Shown piece after piece: positions 25,382-32,356 of a stretch of DNA of 33,641 bases (within the stretch, counting starts at the first letter, position 1; every line of letters starts with the position of its first letter). Below the pieces are notes generated by a model. The model was given only the letters and a program-made list of their open reading frames with translations. It did not search any database and had not been told where the DNA came from. Made by a program: the position numbers and the translations under genes. Source of the DNA: Planctomycetota bacterium (GTDB taxonomy: Bacteria > Planctomycetota > Phycisphaerae > Phycisphaerales > SM1A02); assembly GCA_022563315.1 (NCBI GenBank), contig JADFNO010000020.1:1-33641 (forward strand), in the 5' to 3' direction.

Positions 25382-26368
25382 TTACCACGCCGCGGGATCC
25401 CACAGATAATAGAACCCGCTTTGTTCGAGCAGTGGACCGGCGTTGAGGTTGAGCTGGAGCAGGTTGATCTGCGGATTGGCGGCGGGCGATCGAGCGTAGG
25501 CGCTGCCGACATATTCCAACGGCCGGTGGTACTTCACAAGCTTGGCTGCGGTCAGACCCGCGCGTCGCTTGGCGGCTTCGAACGCATCGCGCAAATCACC
25601 GGTGCTGTCAATCAGGCCGACCTCGGCGGCGCGCCTGCCCGTGACAACCCGGCCGTCCGTGATCCACTTCAGATCGGCGGGCGACAGGTTCGGGCGACTT
25701 TCGGTAACGATCGCGACGAAGTTGTCGTAGAACTCATCAACAAGTCCTTGCAACAGAGCGCGGTGCTCCGGCGGCATGGGCTCAAACGGAGAGCCCGCCG
25801 CCTTGTTCGGCCCAGACGTAATCGCATCGGCCTTGATCCCGATTCGGCGCATGCCTTCGGAGAAGTTGAAGGTCTGTATGATGACGCCGATGGACCCGGT
25901 GATCGTCGTGGGATGAGCGATGATCTCATCGCCGGCACACGCGATGTAGTACCCGCCGGACGTGGCCAAGTCACTCATCAACACGACGACCGGCTTCTTT
26001 GTCGTCCGCTTGAAGTGTTGAATCTCGCGGTAGACGACATCGCTGGCGGTGACGGTCCCGCCGGGCGAGTTGATGCGCAAGACGATCGCCTTGATCTTGG
26101 AGTCTTTGGCAGCCTTATGCAGCGACTCGACGAGCCGGCTGACCGGATTCTCGCCCTTCGTGAGCAAGCCGGGGCGATCGGCATCGGCGATCATGCCCGT
26201 GATCTGAATCAGCGCAATCTTGTCCGAGGACTCGGCCCCAGGGTCTTCAAGCACGACGGTCTCGGTCAAACCGTCCACCGCGGGCACGACATCAATGATC
26301 AACCGCATGCCCCCGCAGCCGCTGAGACACGACATCAAACCGAACAAAACCAGTATTCGAATGCTCAT
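25382..26368 (-). CDS. sppA: SppA-type signal peptide peptidase lipoprotein (S49)
   Basis: A 328-residue protein with a lipoprotein signal (lipobox LSGC, Cys18), so it is probably anchored to a membrane facing the periplasm. It has the single-domain S49 serine/lysine dyad: Ser137 in DLATSGGYYIA and Lys189 in SGPNKAAGSPFEPM. The RINSPGGTVTASD block (98-110), the TGSIGVI block and the GRVVTGRRAAEVGLID segment are as in SppA, which degrades signal peptides left in the membrane after export. The lipobox is unusual for the typical transmembrane SppA. The ATG at 26368 has GGGAG nine bases upstream. It diverges from rsmH with 53 bp between starts, so the promoters overlap or share the gap. Confidence 0.9.
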   Translation of the reverse strand: MSIRILVLFGLMSCLSGCGGMRLIIDVVPAVDGLTETVVLEDPGAESSDKIALIQITGMIADADRPGLLTKGENPVSRLVESLHKAAKDSKIKAIVLRINSPGGTVTASDVVYREIQHFKRTTKKPVVVLMSDLATSGGYYIACAGDEIIAHPTTITGSIGVIIQTFNFSEGMRRIGIKADAITSGPNKAAGSPFEPMPPEHRALLQGLVDEFYDNFVAIVTESRPNLSPADLKWITDGRVVTGRRAAEVGLIDSTGDLRDAFEAAKRRAGLTAAKLVKYHRPLEYVGSAYARSPAANPQINLLQLNLNAGPLLEQSGFYYLWDPAAW

Positions 26369-26421
26369 AGTGGCGAACTCCCGTTATCGGCCGCTCCAAA
26401 CGCACCGCTACGGCATATCTT

Positions 26422-27408
26422 ATGGGCGCTATGACGCACGATGTTACCGGCCATACGGCAGGACATGTTCCGGTGCTGCTGGGGGAAGCGCTGGGTCTGC
26501 TCGATCCGCGCCCAGGCGATGTCGCGGTGGACTGCACAGCCGGTGGCGGTGGGCACAGTGCGGCGCTGGCACGGGCGATCGGGCCCGGCGGGCATCTGAT
26601 CAGTATCGACCTTGACCCGCAGAGCCTTGCCTCGACCGCGCAACACATGCAGGGTTGGGCAGGACAGTTTGTATCCATACGCGATAGTTTCGTGCGCGTG
26701 GCCCAACATCTTGTGCAGCGGCAGCTTCGCGCGGATGTGGTGCTGGCGGACCTGGGGTTCAGCTCAGGTCAGATGCACGAGGCCGGGAGGGGATTCAGCT
26801 TCCAAGCCGACGGGCCGCTGGACATGCGCTACGACCCCGATGGTCCGGTGACCGCAGCCGATCTTCTTCGCTCCTGTACGGAGGAAGAACTTGCCGATTT
26901 GATCCGCCGGTATGGCGAGGAACCGCTCGCACCGAAGATCGCGCGAAAACTTGTACAAACTCGCAAGGACCAGCCGATCCAAACCACGGCACAGCTCGTG
27001 CAGGTGGTTCAAGAGGCGTACGGCTCACGGCGGGCGCGGAAGTCACGATTGCATCCCGCCACGCGGACCTTCATGGCCCTTCGCATCGCGGTCAACGACG
27101 AGTTGGCTGCGCTTGAAGCGCTGATGGATCAGGTGATCGACGGCGCGGCGAAGGTTGGTGAAGGCGGCTGGCTCAACTCCGGGGCAAGGGTGGCGGTCAT
27201 CAGCTTCCACAGCCTGGAGGACCGGATCGTCAAACGGGCCTTTGTGCGCCTGGCCGAAGGCGGTCTGGGCACGCGGCTCACAAAGCGGCCGATCACGGCC
27301 GGTGCAGATGAGGTCGCCGCCAATCCGCGTGCACGTTCGGCAAAACTTCGGGTCGCCACGGTGGGCGGACCGAAAGCAATGATGAAGGTCGCGCCCGCCG
27401 GGTGCTGA
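26422..27408 (+). CDS. rsmH: 16S rRNA (cytosine(1402)-N4)-methyltransferase RsmH
   Basis: A 328-residue enzyme that methylates N4 of C1402 in the 16S rRNA decoding centre using S-adenosylmethionine. Family marks are HVPVLLGEAL at 15-24, the cofactor loop DCTAGGGGHSAALA, ADLGFSSGQ, GFSFQADGPLDMRYD, the HPATRTFMALRIAVNDEL block and VISFHSLEDRIVKRAF. It is the first gene of the usual division and cell-wall cluster, and FtsL-like and FtsI genes follow here too, but mraZ is absent. ATG codons occur at 26422 and 26431; neither has a strong ribosome site. Confidence 0.96.
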   Translation: MGAMTHDVTGHTAGHVPVLLGEALGLLDPRPGDVAVDCTAGGGGHSAALARAIGPGGHLISIDLDPQSLASTAQHMQGWAGQFVSIRDSFVRVAQHLVQRQLRADVVLADLGFSSGQMHEAGRGFSFQADGPLDMRYDPDGPVTAADLLRSCTEEELADLIRRYGEEPLAPKIARKLVQTRKDQPIQTTAQLVQVVQEAYGSRRARKSRLHPATRTFMALRIAVNDELAALEALMDQVIDGAAKVGEGGWLNSGARVAVISFHSLEDRIVKRAFVRLAEGGLGTRLTKRPITAGADEVAANPRARSAKLRVATVGGPKAMMKVAPAGC

Positions 27409-27445
27409 ACCCCGGTGAGGCCAAAGCAGGGAAGCTCAAAGGCCT

Positions 27446-28201
27446 ATGACAAGGGAAAACAAGTTGGCGTTGGTGGTCGGATTCGCCCTGATTGTGTTCG
27501 TGGGCGTGTTGGTCTCGGACCACTTCTCTGCGGCGCGACTCAACGAGCCGGCCGATCTCACGCTCGGCCAAGGCTCGTCCGACAACACCGCGCAAAACGA
27601 TCAGGCTCTCATCGATCTGCAGGTATCCGAGCCGGCGCCTGACGATCGGGTACGTGCCGGCCGTCCCGCGCTGGTGCCGACGCAGTACCTGGCAAACCAC
27701 GGCGGCGCGAACGAACAACCCAAACCCAACGAAGTTCAGACGATCCGGCTCCCGGATTTGCAGGCGCTTCCACCGGCCTCGCCGAAACGCAACGCCGCTG
27801 AGATTGCCGATCATCGCGTTCGGTTCGTCGAGGTTCGCGCGGGCGAATCACTCAGCAGCATCTGCGGACGTGAATACGGCGATCAATCGCTCGCATCGGC
27901 CTTGGCCGACTACAACGGCATCACCGATCCGGATCTGGTGCAACAAGGCCGGCGACTGCGCCTGCCCGATCCGATCGTGCTCGGGGCAAAACCAGCCAAG
28001 CCACGACCGTCCTCAACCGAGCCGCGCTACGCCAGGTACACCGTGAAGCCGGGCGAGTCGTTGTCTGAGATCGCGAACCGATTGTTGAAGTCAGCCGAAC
28101 GATGGCGGGAGTTGTACGACTTGAACCGAGACGTGATCCGCGATCCGGATTCGGTCGAGGCCGGCACGACGATCAAGGTGCCCGTCACCGGGAGCGGCTG
28201 A
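27446..28201 (+). CDS. Membrane-anchored protein with two LysM domains
   Basis: A 251-residue protein. Residues 7-25 form one transmembrane segment, followed by a long polar linker (about 30-125) and two peptidoglycan-binding LysM domains, at about 127-176 (VEVRAGESLSSICGREYGD...) and 199-248 (YTVKPGESLSEIANRL...LNRDVI...IKVP). It is probably held in the cytoplasmic membrane with the LysM part on the wall side. Its place between rsmH and the FtsL-like gene, with gaps of 37 and 89 bp, suggests a role at the septum. A LysM protein in this position is not part of the usual cluster. Confidence 0.85.
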   Translation: MTRENKLALVVGFALIVFVGVLVSDHFSAARLNEPADLTLGQGSSDNTAQNDQALIDLQVSEPAPDDRVRAGRPALVPTQYLANHGGANEQPKPNEVQTIRLPDLQALPPASPKRNAAEIADHRVRFVEVRAGESLSSICGREYGDQSLASALADYNGITDPDLVQQGRRLRLPDPIVLGAKPAKPRPSSTEPRYARYTVKPGESLSEIANRLLKSAERWRELYDLNRDVIRDPDSVEAGTTIKVPVTGSG

Positions 28202-28290
28202 CGGGCGGTCGGAATAGTCGCACACTCGGTTTGGTGGCTCAGCCTCGGTATCGCGCCGCCGGCGCCGTAGCAAAAGGGAGCATCGAAGAA

Positions 28291-28611
28291 ATGTTTGCCA
28301 AGCTTCTGCTGATCATCTTGATTACCGGTGCGACCGCTTGCATCTTGCTGGTCAATCGACAGCAGCGCATCGAGACCGCCAACGAGATTGCGCACATCCA
28401 CCGGTGTTTGCTTGAGCATGATCAGGCGCTGTGGACGATGCGAAACGAGGTTGCTGCGCGATGTCAGCCGGACGAAGTGCGCCTCGCCATCGCCAAGCTG
28501 GCCGGTGGGTGGCGTCCGATTCCGTCGCCGCCGCGCCGAGAGACGCGATCGGCGACGCAGGTCGCTGCGCGCGATCCGGAGTCGAACAACAAGCACGATC
28601 TGAGCGGATAA
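28291..28611 (+). CDS. FtsL-like small bitopic division protein
   Basis: A 106-residue protein with one N-terminal transmembrane helix (residues 3-21), then a helical stretch (RQQRIETANEIAHIHRCLLEHDQALWTMRNEVAARC) that could form a coiled coil, and a polar tail. Size, topology and place directly before the FtsI-type gene match FtsL, which joins FtsB and FtsQ to recruit and activate FtsW-FtsI; FtsL is poorly conserved, so the call rests on topology and position. AGGGAG lies ten bases upstream. Its stop is five bases before the next ATG, consistent with coupled translation. The open frame extends upstream to 28102, but that part overlaps the LysM gene. Confidence 0.65.
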   Translation: MFAKLLLIILITGATACILLVNRQQRIETANEIAHIHRCLLEHDQALWTMRNEVAARCQPDEVRLAIAKLAGGWRPIPSPPRRETRSATQVAARDPESNNKHDLSG

Positions 28612-28616
28612 CGCGC

Positions 28617-30401
28617 ATGCGACACGAGGATCAACTGCGATCACACCAATCGGATCGCGCGATGGCGTGGACGAAGCTTGTCGTCTTCGCCATGATCGTC
28701 GGTTTCGGGTTGCTGCTCGTCCGTGTAGGTCAAATGAAGCTGCGACCGGATGCGCAACTTGCCCAGGCTGTGTCGCCACGCCTGTCGAGCCTTTCGGAAC
28801 TGGCCAAGCGAGGCGACCTGTTGGACGCACGTCACCGCGTCCTGGCCACGAGCACCGTCGCCTATCGTCTGTTCGTCGATCCGACGGTCGTGAGCGATGC
28901 ACAGACGATCGCGGTGGACATTGCCGAGGTGATCGACGCTGATCCGGTTGAGATCGATCAAAGGATTCTCGCACGGCCCGGGCGACGGTACGTCGTCATC
29001 GACCACGAGTTGGACGACTGGCAGGCGCACGCGATCCGCCAAGCGAACCTGACGGGCGTCGGGTTGCAGGCACACCTGGTGCGACACTATCCGCACGGCG
29101 AGACCGGAGCTGGGGTGATCGGGATGGTTGGCTTCGAGCACACCGGCCTCGGCGGAATGGAACACCTGTTTGAGGCGACGCTGGCGCCGCGCGACGGACG
29201 GTTGACGTATCTGCGCGACGCCAATCGCCGTGCGCTGTGGATCGACCCCGAGGCGCATCGTCCGGCTGAAGACGGCGGCAACGTGCAGCTGAGCATCGAC
29301 TTGGTTATCCAACAATTCATCGAACAACGGCTCGAGGAAGCTGTCAAGGAGTTCAACGCCGGGGGCGGGCGTGCGATCGTGCTCGATTGCCGCACGGGCG
29401 AAATCCGGGCCATGTGCGATGTGCTGAATCCCCGGCCGGACTGGGACGAAGTCACCACCGACCCGGGCCGGGACATTCACCGTGCTCTGGGGCGCAACCG
29501 GTGTGTGACTGACCCCTATGAACCGGGCTCGACGTTCAAACCGTTCGTGTGGGCGGTTGCCACTGAGTTGGGTAGGGCGGACCCGGAGGAGATATTACCC
29601 ACACCGAGCGCACCGGCGTACCGCACAAGCCAGGGTCGACGGATCCGCGACTCCCATTACCACGGGCCGGTCAGTTGGCGGACGGTGCTCATCAAGTCGA
29701 TCAACAGCGGGATGGCCATCGTGGCTGAACGCTTGACCCACGATGAGCTGCAAGGGGCGGTTGCGAGGTTCGGATTCGGGCGCAAGACGGGCTGCGGCCT
29801 GGGGGGTGAGTCGCCCGGGTTGGTGACGAGCAGCGCGAACTGGAATCATTACACGCAGACGTCGGTGGCGGTCGGGCACGAAATCGCGGTTACGCCGATG
29901 CAGATGGTTCGGGCGTTCAGTGTGTTTGCCCGGGACGGGACACTGCCGGCAATTCGCATCACCGCCGCGACCACCGAGGATGAGACATACCCCGTGCGCC
30001 ACCAGGTGATTCCTCCTGAGATTGCGAAGCTGGTGCGCGAAGTCCTGCGGGATGTGATGCTCGAAGGAACCGGTCGCAACGCACAGTCCGATCGCTACCG
30101 GATTTTCGCGAAATCCGGGACGGCCCAGTTACCCAAACCCCAAGGCGGCGGGTACTTCGAGGATCGTTACGTATCGAGCTTCATCGGCGGCGCGCCGCTT
30201 GACGATCCGCGCATCGTCGTGCTGTGCGTGATCGACGATCCGGACAAATCGCGAGGCCACTACGGCGGAGCGATCGCCGGACCCGTCGTGCGCGACATCA
30301 TCGATTACACGCTGACCTACCTCGGCGTGGAGCCGGATGTTGATCAGGCACTCGTGCTGCATGATTCGCTCCGGCTGGACGATCTCAGTGTTCGCGAGTA
30401 G
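28617..30401 (+). CDS. ftsI: FtsI/PBP2-type class B penicillin-binding protein
   Basis: A 594-residue transpeptidase that cross-links septal peptidoglycan. One transmembrane helix (about 17-37) is followed by the class B dimerisation domain (RGDLLDARHRVLATSTVAYRL, with the family's R-G-x-x-x-D-R-x-G/x-L-A pattern), then the transpeptidase domain with Ser305 and Lys308 in GSTFKP, Ser361 and Asn363 in SINSGMA, and Lys499 in KSGTAQ. The GGxGxRAIVLD-like segment leads into it. The start at 28617 is preferred to the open frame from 28431 because it lies five bases after the FtsL-like stop and gives the normal short cytosolic N-terminus. No PASTA domain. The usual murE, murF and mraY do not follow. 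Confidence 0.93.
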   Translation: MRHEDQLRSHQSDRAMAWTKLVVFAMIVGFGLLLVRVGQMKLRPDAQLAQAVSPRLSSLSELAKRGDLLDARHRVLATSTVAYRLFVDPTVVSDAQTIAVDIAEVIDADPVEIDQRILARPGRRYVVIDHELDDWQAHAIRQANLTGVGLQAHLVRHYPHGETGAGVIGMVGFEHTGLGGMEHLFEATLAPRDGRLTYLRDANRRALWIDPEAHRPAEDGGNVQLSIDLVIQQFIEQRLEEAVKEFNAGGGRAIVLDCRTGEIRAMCDVLNPRPDWDEVTTDPGRDIHRALGRNRCVTDPYEPGSTFKPFVWAVATELGRADPEEILPTPSAPAYRTSQGRRIRDSHYHGPVSWRTVLIKSINSGMAIVAERLTHDELQGAVARFGFGRKTGCGLGGESPGLVTSSANWNHYTQTSVAVGHEIAVTPMQMVRAFSVFARDGTLPAIRITAATTEDETYPVRHQVIPPEIAKLVREVLRDVMLEGTGRNAQSDRYRIFAKSGTAQLPKPQGGGYFEDRYVSSFIGGAPLDDPRIVVLCVIDDPDKSRGHYGGAIAGPVVRDIIDYTLTYLGVEPDVDQALVLHDSLRLDDLSVRE

Positions 30402-30475
30402 AAACACGTCCGTTCGCCCATTTCGGTCGCTTCGTTCGCCCCAACTGCACTGTTTTGGTAAACTGGGCCTTGATC

Positions 30476-30676
30476 ATGAACGAGCGCATTTCATTTGACA
30501 GGAGCGAAGAGTCTCCGGAGGCGAAGGCCCGCTGGTTTCGATCGCTCTCGCTTGCCGAGCGGATGGACTACCTTTGCGCCGTGACCGATCTGATACTCCA
30601 AAACAATCCGCAAATCCCCAGCAGGAAACATGCTCAATCGATTACAGGGCGTATTCGAGTCCTTTCAATCTCATGA
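30476..30676 (+). CDS. Small conserved protein upstream of a nucleotidyltransferase
   Basis: A 66-residue acidic/helical protein (MNERISFDRSEESPEAKARWFRSLSLAERMDYL... written here in part). The region around AKARWF.SLSLAERM resembles, from memory, small proteins found directly upstream of nucleotidyltransferase-fold genes; no domain name is certain. It overlaps the next gene by 47 bp, which implies coupled translation and a shared role, perhaps as antitoxin or cofactor. No strong ribosome site before the ATG; a longer start at 30455 is possible. TAAACT at 30459-30464 is a weak -10 candidate. Confidence 0.55.
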   Translation: MNERISFDRSEESPEAKARWFRSLSLAERMDYLCAVTDLILQNNPQIPSRKHAQSITGRIRVLSIS

Positions 30677-31085
30677 TGTGAGATACGTCGTGATCGGCGG
30701 CATCGCCGCCGCTTTGCACGGTGTCCCGCGCGCGACGTTCGATCTCGACATCCTCATCGAGGCTTCGCCCGCCAATGCCAAGAAGCTGCTGGACGCCCTG
30801 TTGGAAGCAGGACTCGCCACGGCCGCACTCACTACGGCTGAGGAACTGCTCGCCCGGGAGATCACCGTCTTCAACGACCGTGTGCGAATCGATGTACAAA
30901 CCTCCACGCCCGGTTTGACCTTCGAGCAGGCGTGGCGGCAACGCGAGACCATGACGTACAACGAGCAGCAATTCTATGTTGCCTCGCGCGAGGATCTGAT
31001 CGCATCGAAGCGCGCTGCCGGCCGACCGGTTGATCTCGACGACGTGCGACTATTGCAGCTGGATATGGACGACGATGACCGTTGA
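30630..31085 (+). CDS. Nucleotidyltransferase-fold protein, MNT/DUF6036-like
   Basis: A 151-residue protein with a clear minimal nucleotidyltransferase core: YVVIGGIAAALHGVPRATFDLDILIEA (about 19-45) has the GG motif, the HG..R.T signature and the D-x-D metal pair (D37, D39 region). A second acidic strand, RVRIDVQTS, can give the third carboxylate, and a helical C-terminus with EDLIASKRAAGRPVDLDDV follows as in related proteins. These are small enzymes that transfer nucleotides to RNA or protein, often in toxin-antitoxin or phage-defence pairs; here the partner would be the overlapping small protein. AGGA is only six bases before the ATG. Confidence 0.75.
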   Translation: MLNRLQGVFESFQSHDVRYVVIGGIAAALHGVPRATFDLDILIEASPANAKKLLDALLEAGLATAALTTAEELLAREITVFNDRVRIDVQTSTPGLTFEQAWRQRETMTYNEQQFYVASREDLIASKRAAGRPVDLDDVRLLQLDMDDDDR

Positions 31086-31136
31086 CGTCGGTGATGTACG
31101 GCATGCATATCGCGGCGAACCCTGGAGTAAATAGCC

Positions 31137-31418
31137 ATGCCTTACATACCGCAAGAAGATCGGACCGCGTACGACCCGCTGATCGAGCCGCTGGCCGAGG
31201 CGTTGCGGGCTCAACAACCCGATCGTCGCAAGGGACACGCGAACTACGTCATCACGCAGATCATGCGCAAAGCATGGGGCGTCGATTGTGCTGAGAACGA
31301 GTCGTACTCGAACTACGCCGACATCATCGGCACACTCGAATGCGCCAAGCAAGAGCTCTACCGCCGCTGGGTCGCGGATTACGAAGACAAAGCGATCGCC
31401 AAGCACGGCGATCTGTGA
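31137..31418 (+). CDS. DUF6899-like small protein
   Basis: A 93-residue protein starting MPYIPQEDRTAYDP and containing NYVITQIM, SYSNYADIIGTLECAKQELYRRWV and YEDKAIAKHGDL. This pattern (MPYI...R..Y...I, GxLECAK-x-E-x-YRR, YED-K...GD) fits the DUF6899 family, whose function is unknown and which occurs in phage and bacterial genomes. GGAG lies nine bases upstream of the ATG. It follows the nucleotidyltransferase gene by 51 bp on the same strand. Confidence 0.65.
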   Translation: MPYIPQEDRTAYDPLIEPLAEALRAQQPDRRKGHANYVITQIMRKAWGVDCAENESYSNYADIIGTLECAKQELYRRWVADYEDKAIAKHGDL

Positions 31419-31480
31419 GCAAACCGGCCCTTGAGGGATTTATGAGGGTCAAGCTCCAGGACATCATCGCCGCGACAACA

Positions 31481-31506
31481 CTGGGGCGAGCTTCGCTCAG
31501 CCCCAG
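31481..31506. repeat. Strong imperfect palindrome between DUF6899 and the toxin-antitoxin pair
   Basis: CTGGGGCGAGC, a TTC loop, and GCTC-A-GCCCCAG form an 11-bp stem with one bulged A. No T tract follows on either strand, so it is not a standard terminator. It could be a REP-like element or an operator for the downstream genes. Confidence 0.5.
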
Positions 31507-31581
31507 CCACCCGCCGCTGAACCAGCGTGCATATACTCAGCGTTCAACTCGACACACCTGGGCCGCGCAAGGAGCCGGACC

Positions 31582-31785
31582 GTGACACAACAGAAGAATC
31601 CTCCCCAGATCGTAGTAAAAGACGGCAAGGCCACGGCGGTAATCCTCGACATTGACGAGTATGAGCAGATGCTCGAACGCTTGGAAGAGCTCGACGATCT
31701 GGCCGCTCTGCAAAGTATGCGGCAGGCGCCCCTGGAGTTTCGCAAGCTCGATGAGTTTCTAAACGAACGTAGCCCCGGTGTATGA
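31582..31785 (+). CDS. Phd/YefM- or RelB-like antitoxin
   Basis: A 67-residue protein with the PQIVVKDGKATAVILDIDEYEQMLERLEELDDL segment typical of Phd/YefM- and RelB-type antitoxins: a short DNA-binding N-terminal sheet and helix, then an acidic helical C-terminus that would wrap the toxin. It starts with GTG at 31582, seven bases after AAGGAG. It overlaps the toxin by eight bases. Antitoxins of this kind usually repress their own operon; TATACT at 31532-31537 is a possible -10 site and the palindrome at 31481 a possible operator. Confidence 0.8.
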   Translation: MTQQKNPPQIVVKDGKATAVILDIDEYEQMLERLEELDDLAALQSMRQAPLEFRKLDEFLNERSPGV

Positions 31786-32032
31786 GGTCCTGGTCGAGCG
31801 CCGGGCCGAACGCGACCTGAACCGTCTGCCACACGACCTGTTCGATCGTGTGATCCGTGCCGTGAAGTCGTTGGCCGACAACCCAAGACCTCAGGGCTCC
31901 CGCAAGCTCACCGCTTCGGAAAATGACTGGCGAATTCGTGTCGGCGACTACCGCGTGCTCTACGAGATCGACGATCCATCCCAAGCCGTGCGCGTGATGC
32001 GGGTTCGTCACCGGCGCGAAGCCTATCGCTGA
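31778..32032 (+). CDS. RelE/ParE-family toxin
   Basis: An 84-residue protein with the RelE/ParE pattern: MYEVLVERRAERDLNRLP, then a helix (DRVIRAVKSLADNPRP), GSRKLTASENDWRIRVGDYRVLYEID, and a C-terminal VRVMRVRHRREAYR. The R-x-G-D-Y-R-V-x-Y and HRREAY motifs match RelE-type mRNA interferases; the Arg residues and final Tyr are the expected active-site residues. The start is GTG at 31778, overlapping the antitoxin stop by eight bases, which keeps synthesis coupled. ParE-type gyrase inhibition cannot be excluded from sequence alone. Confidence 0.85.
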   Translation: MYEVLVERRAERDLNRLPHDLFDRVIRAVKSLADNPRPQGSRKLTASENDWRIRVGDYRVLYEIDDPSQAVRVMRVRHRREAYR

Positions 32033-32164
32033 TGCCCCGCCCATCGCGTTGCTCGACCGCACGCAATCTCTCTGCACGGACCGTCTGCAGCACTTGAAGG
32101 ACGATGTGTAGGCCGGGGTTTCACCGTACCGGACCAGTTGGCTGATGGAGAGGAAACGCTACGC

Positions 32165-32356
32165 ATGAAAAGACAGGCTAGCCAGGAACTACAAGCTCGC
32201 GTCCAATACCTGGAATCTAATAAAGCCCAACTGGAACGGGAAACACAGGAAATAGAAGAAAAGCTCCGTGCGCGGGGGCGCCCCAGTGACTTTGTGCGAC
32301 TACCCCGGTGGACCCGCGTGGCTGTCATGGGGCGACGATGGCTACATCTATTTTAG
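32165..32356 (+). pseudogene. Coiled-coil gene fragment running into propeller DNA
   Basis: An ATG at 32165 with GAGAGGA ten bases upstream starts a charged helical stretch (about residues 1-34, RQASQELQARVQYLESN...IEEKL) likely to form a coiled coil. After about 32256 the same reading frame is simply an out-of-frame reading of the beta-propeller gene (RARGRPSDFVRLPRW...), and it stops at 32356. This looks like the 5' part of one gene joined to the 3' part of another. It may not be expressed as a functional protein. Confidence 0.35.

Noticed and set aside
25307-26434. A 375-codon plus-strand frame
   Set aside because: It is antisense to the SppA gene, whose lipobox and Ser/Lys dyad are clear; the plus-strand translation has no recognisable domain.
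16103-32112. GATGTGTAGGC found near both kinase-related breakpoints (about 16105 and 32103)
   Set aside because: It is only an 11-base match with different flanks; by itself it does not show a shared insertion or recombination site.
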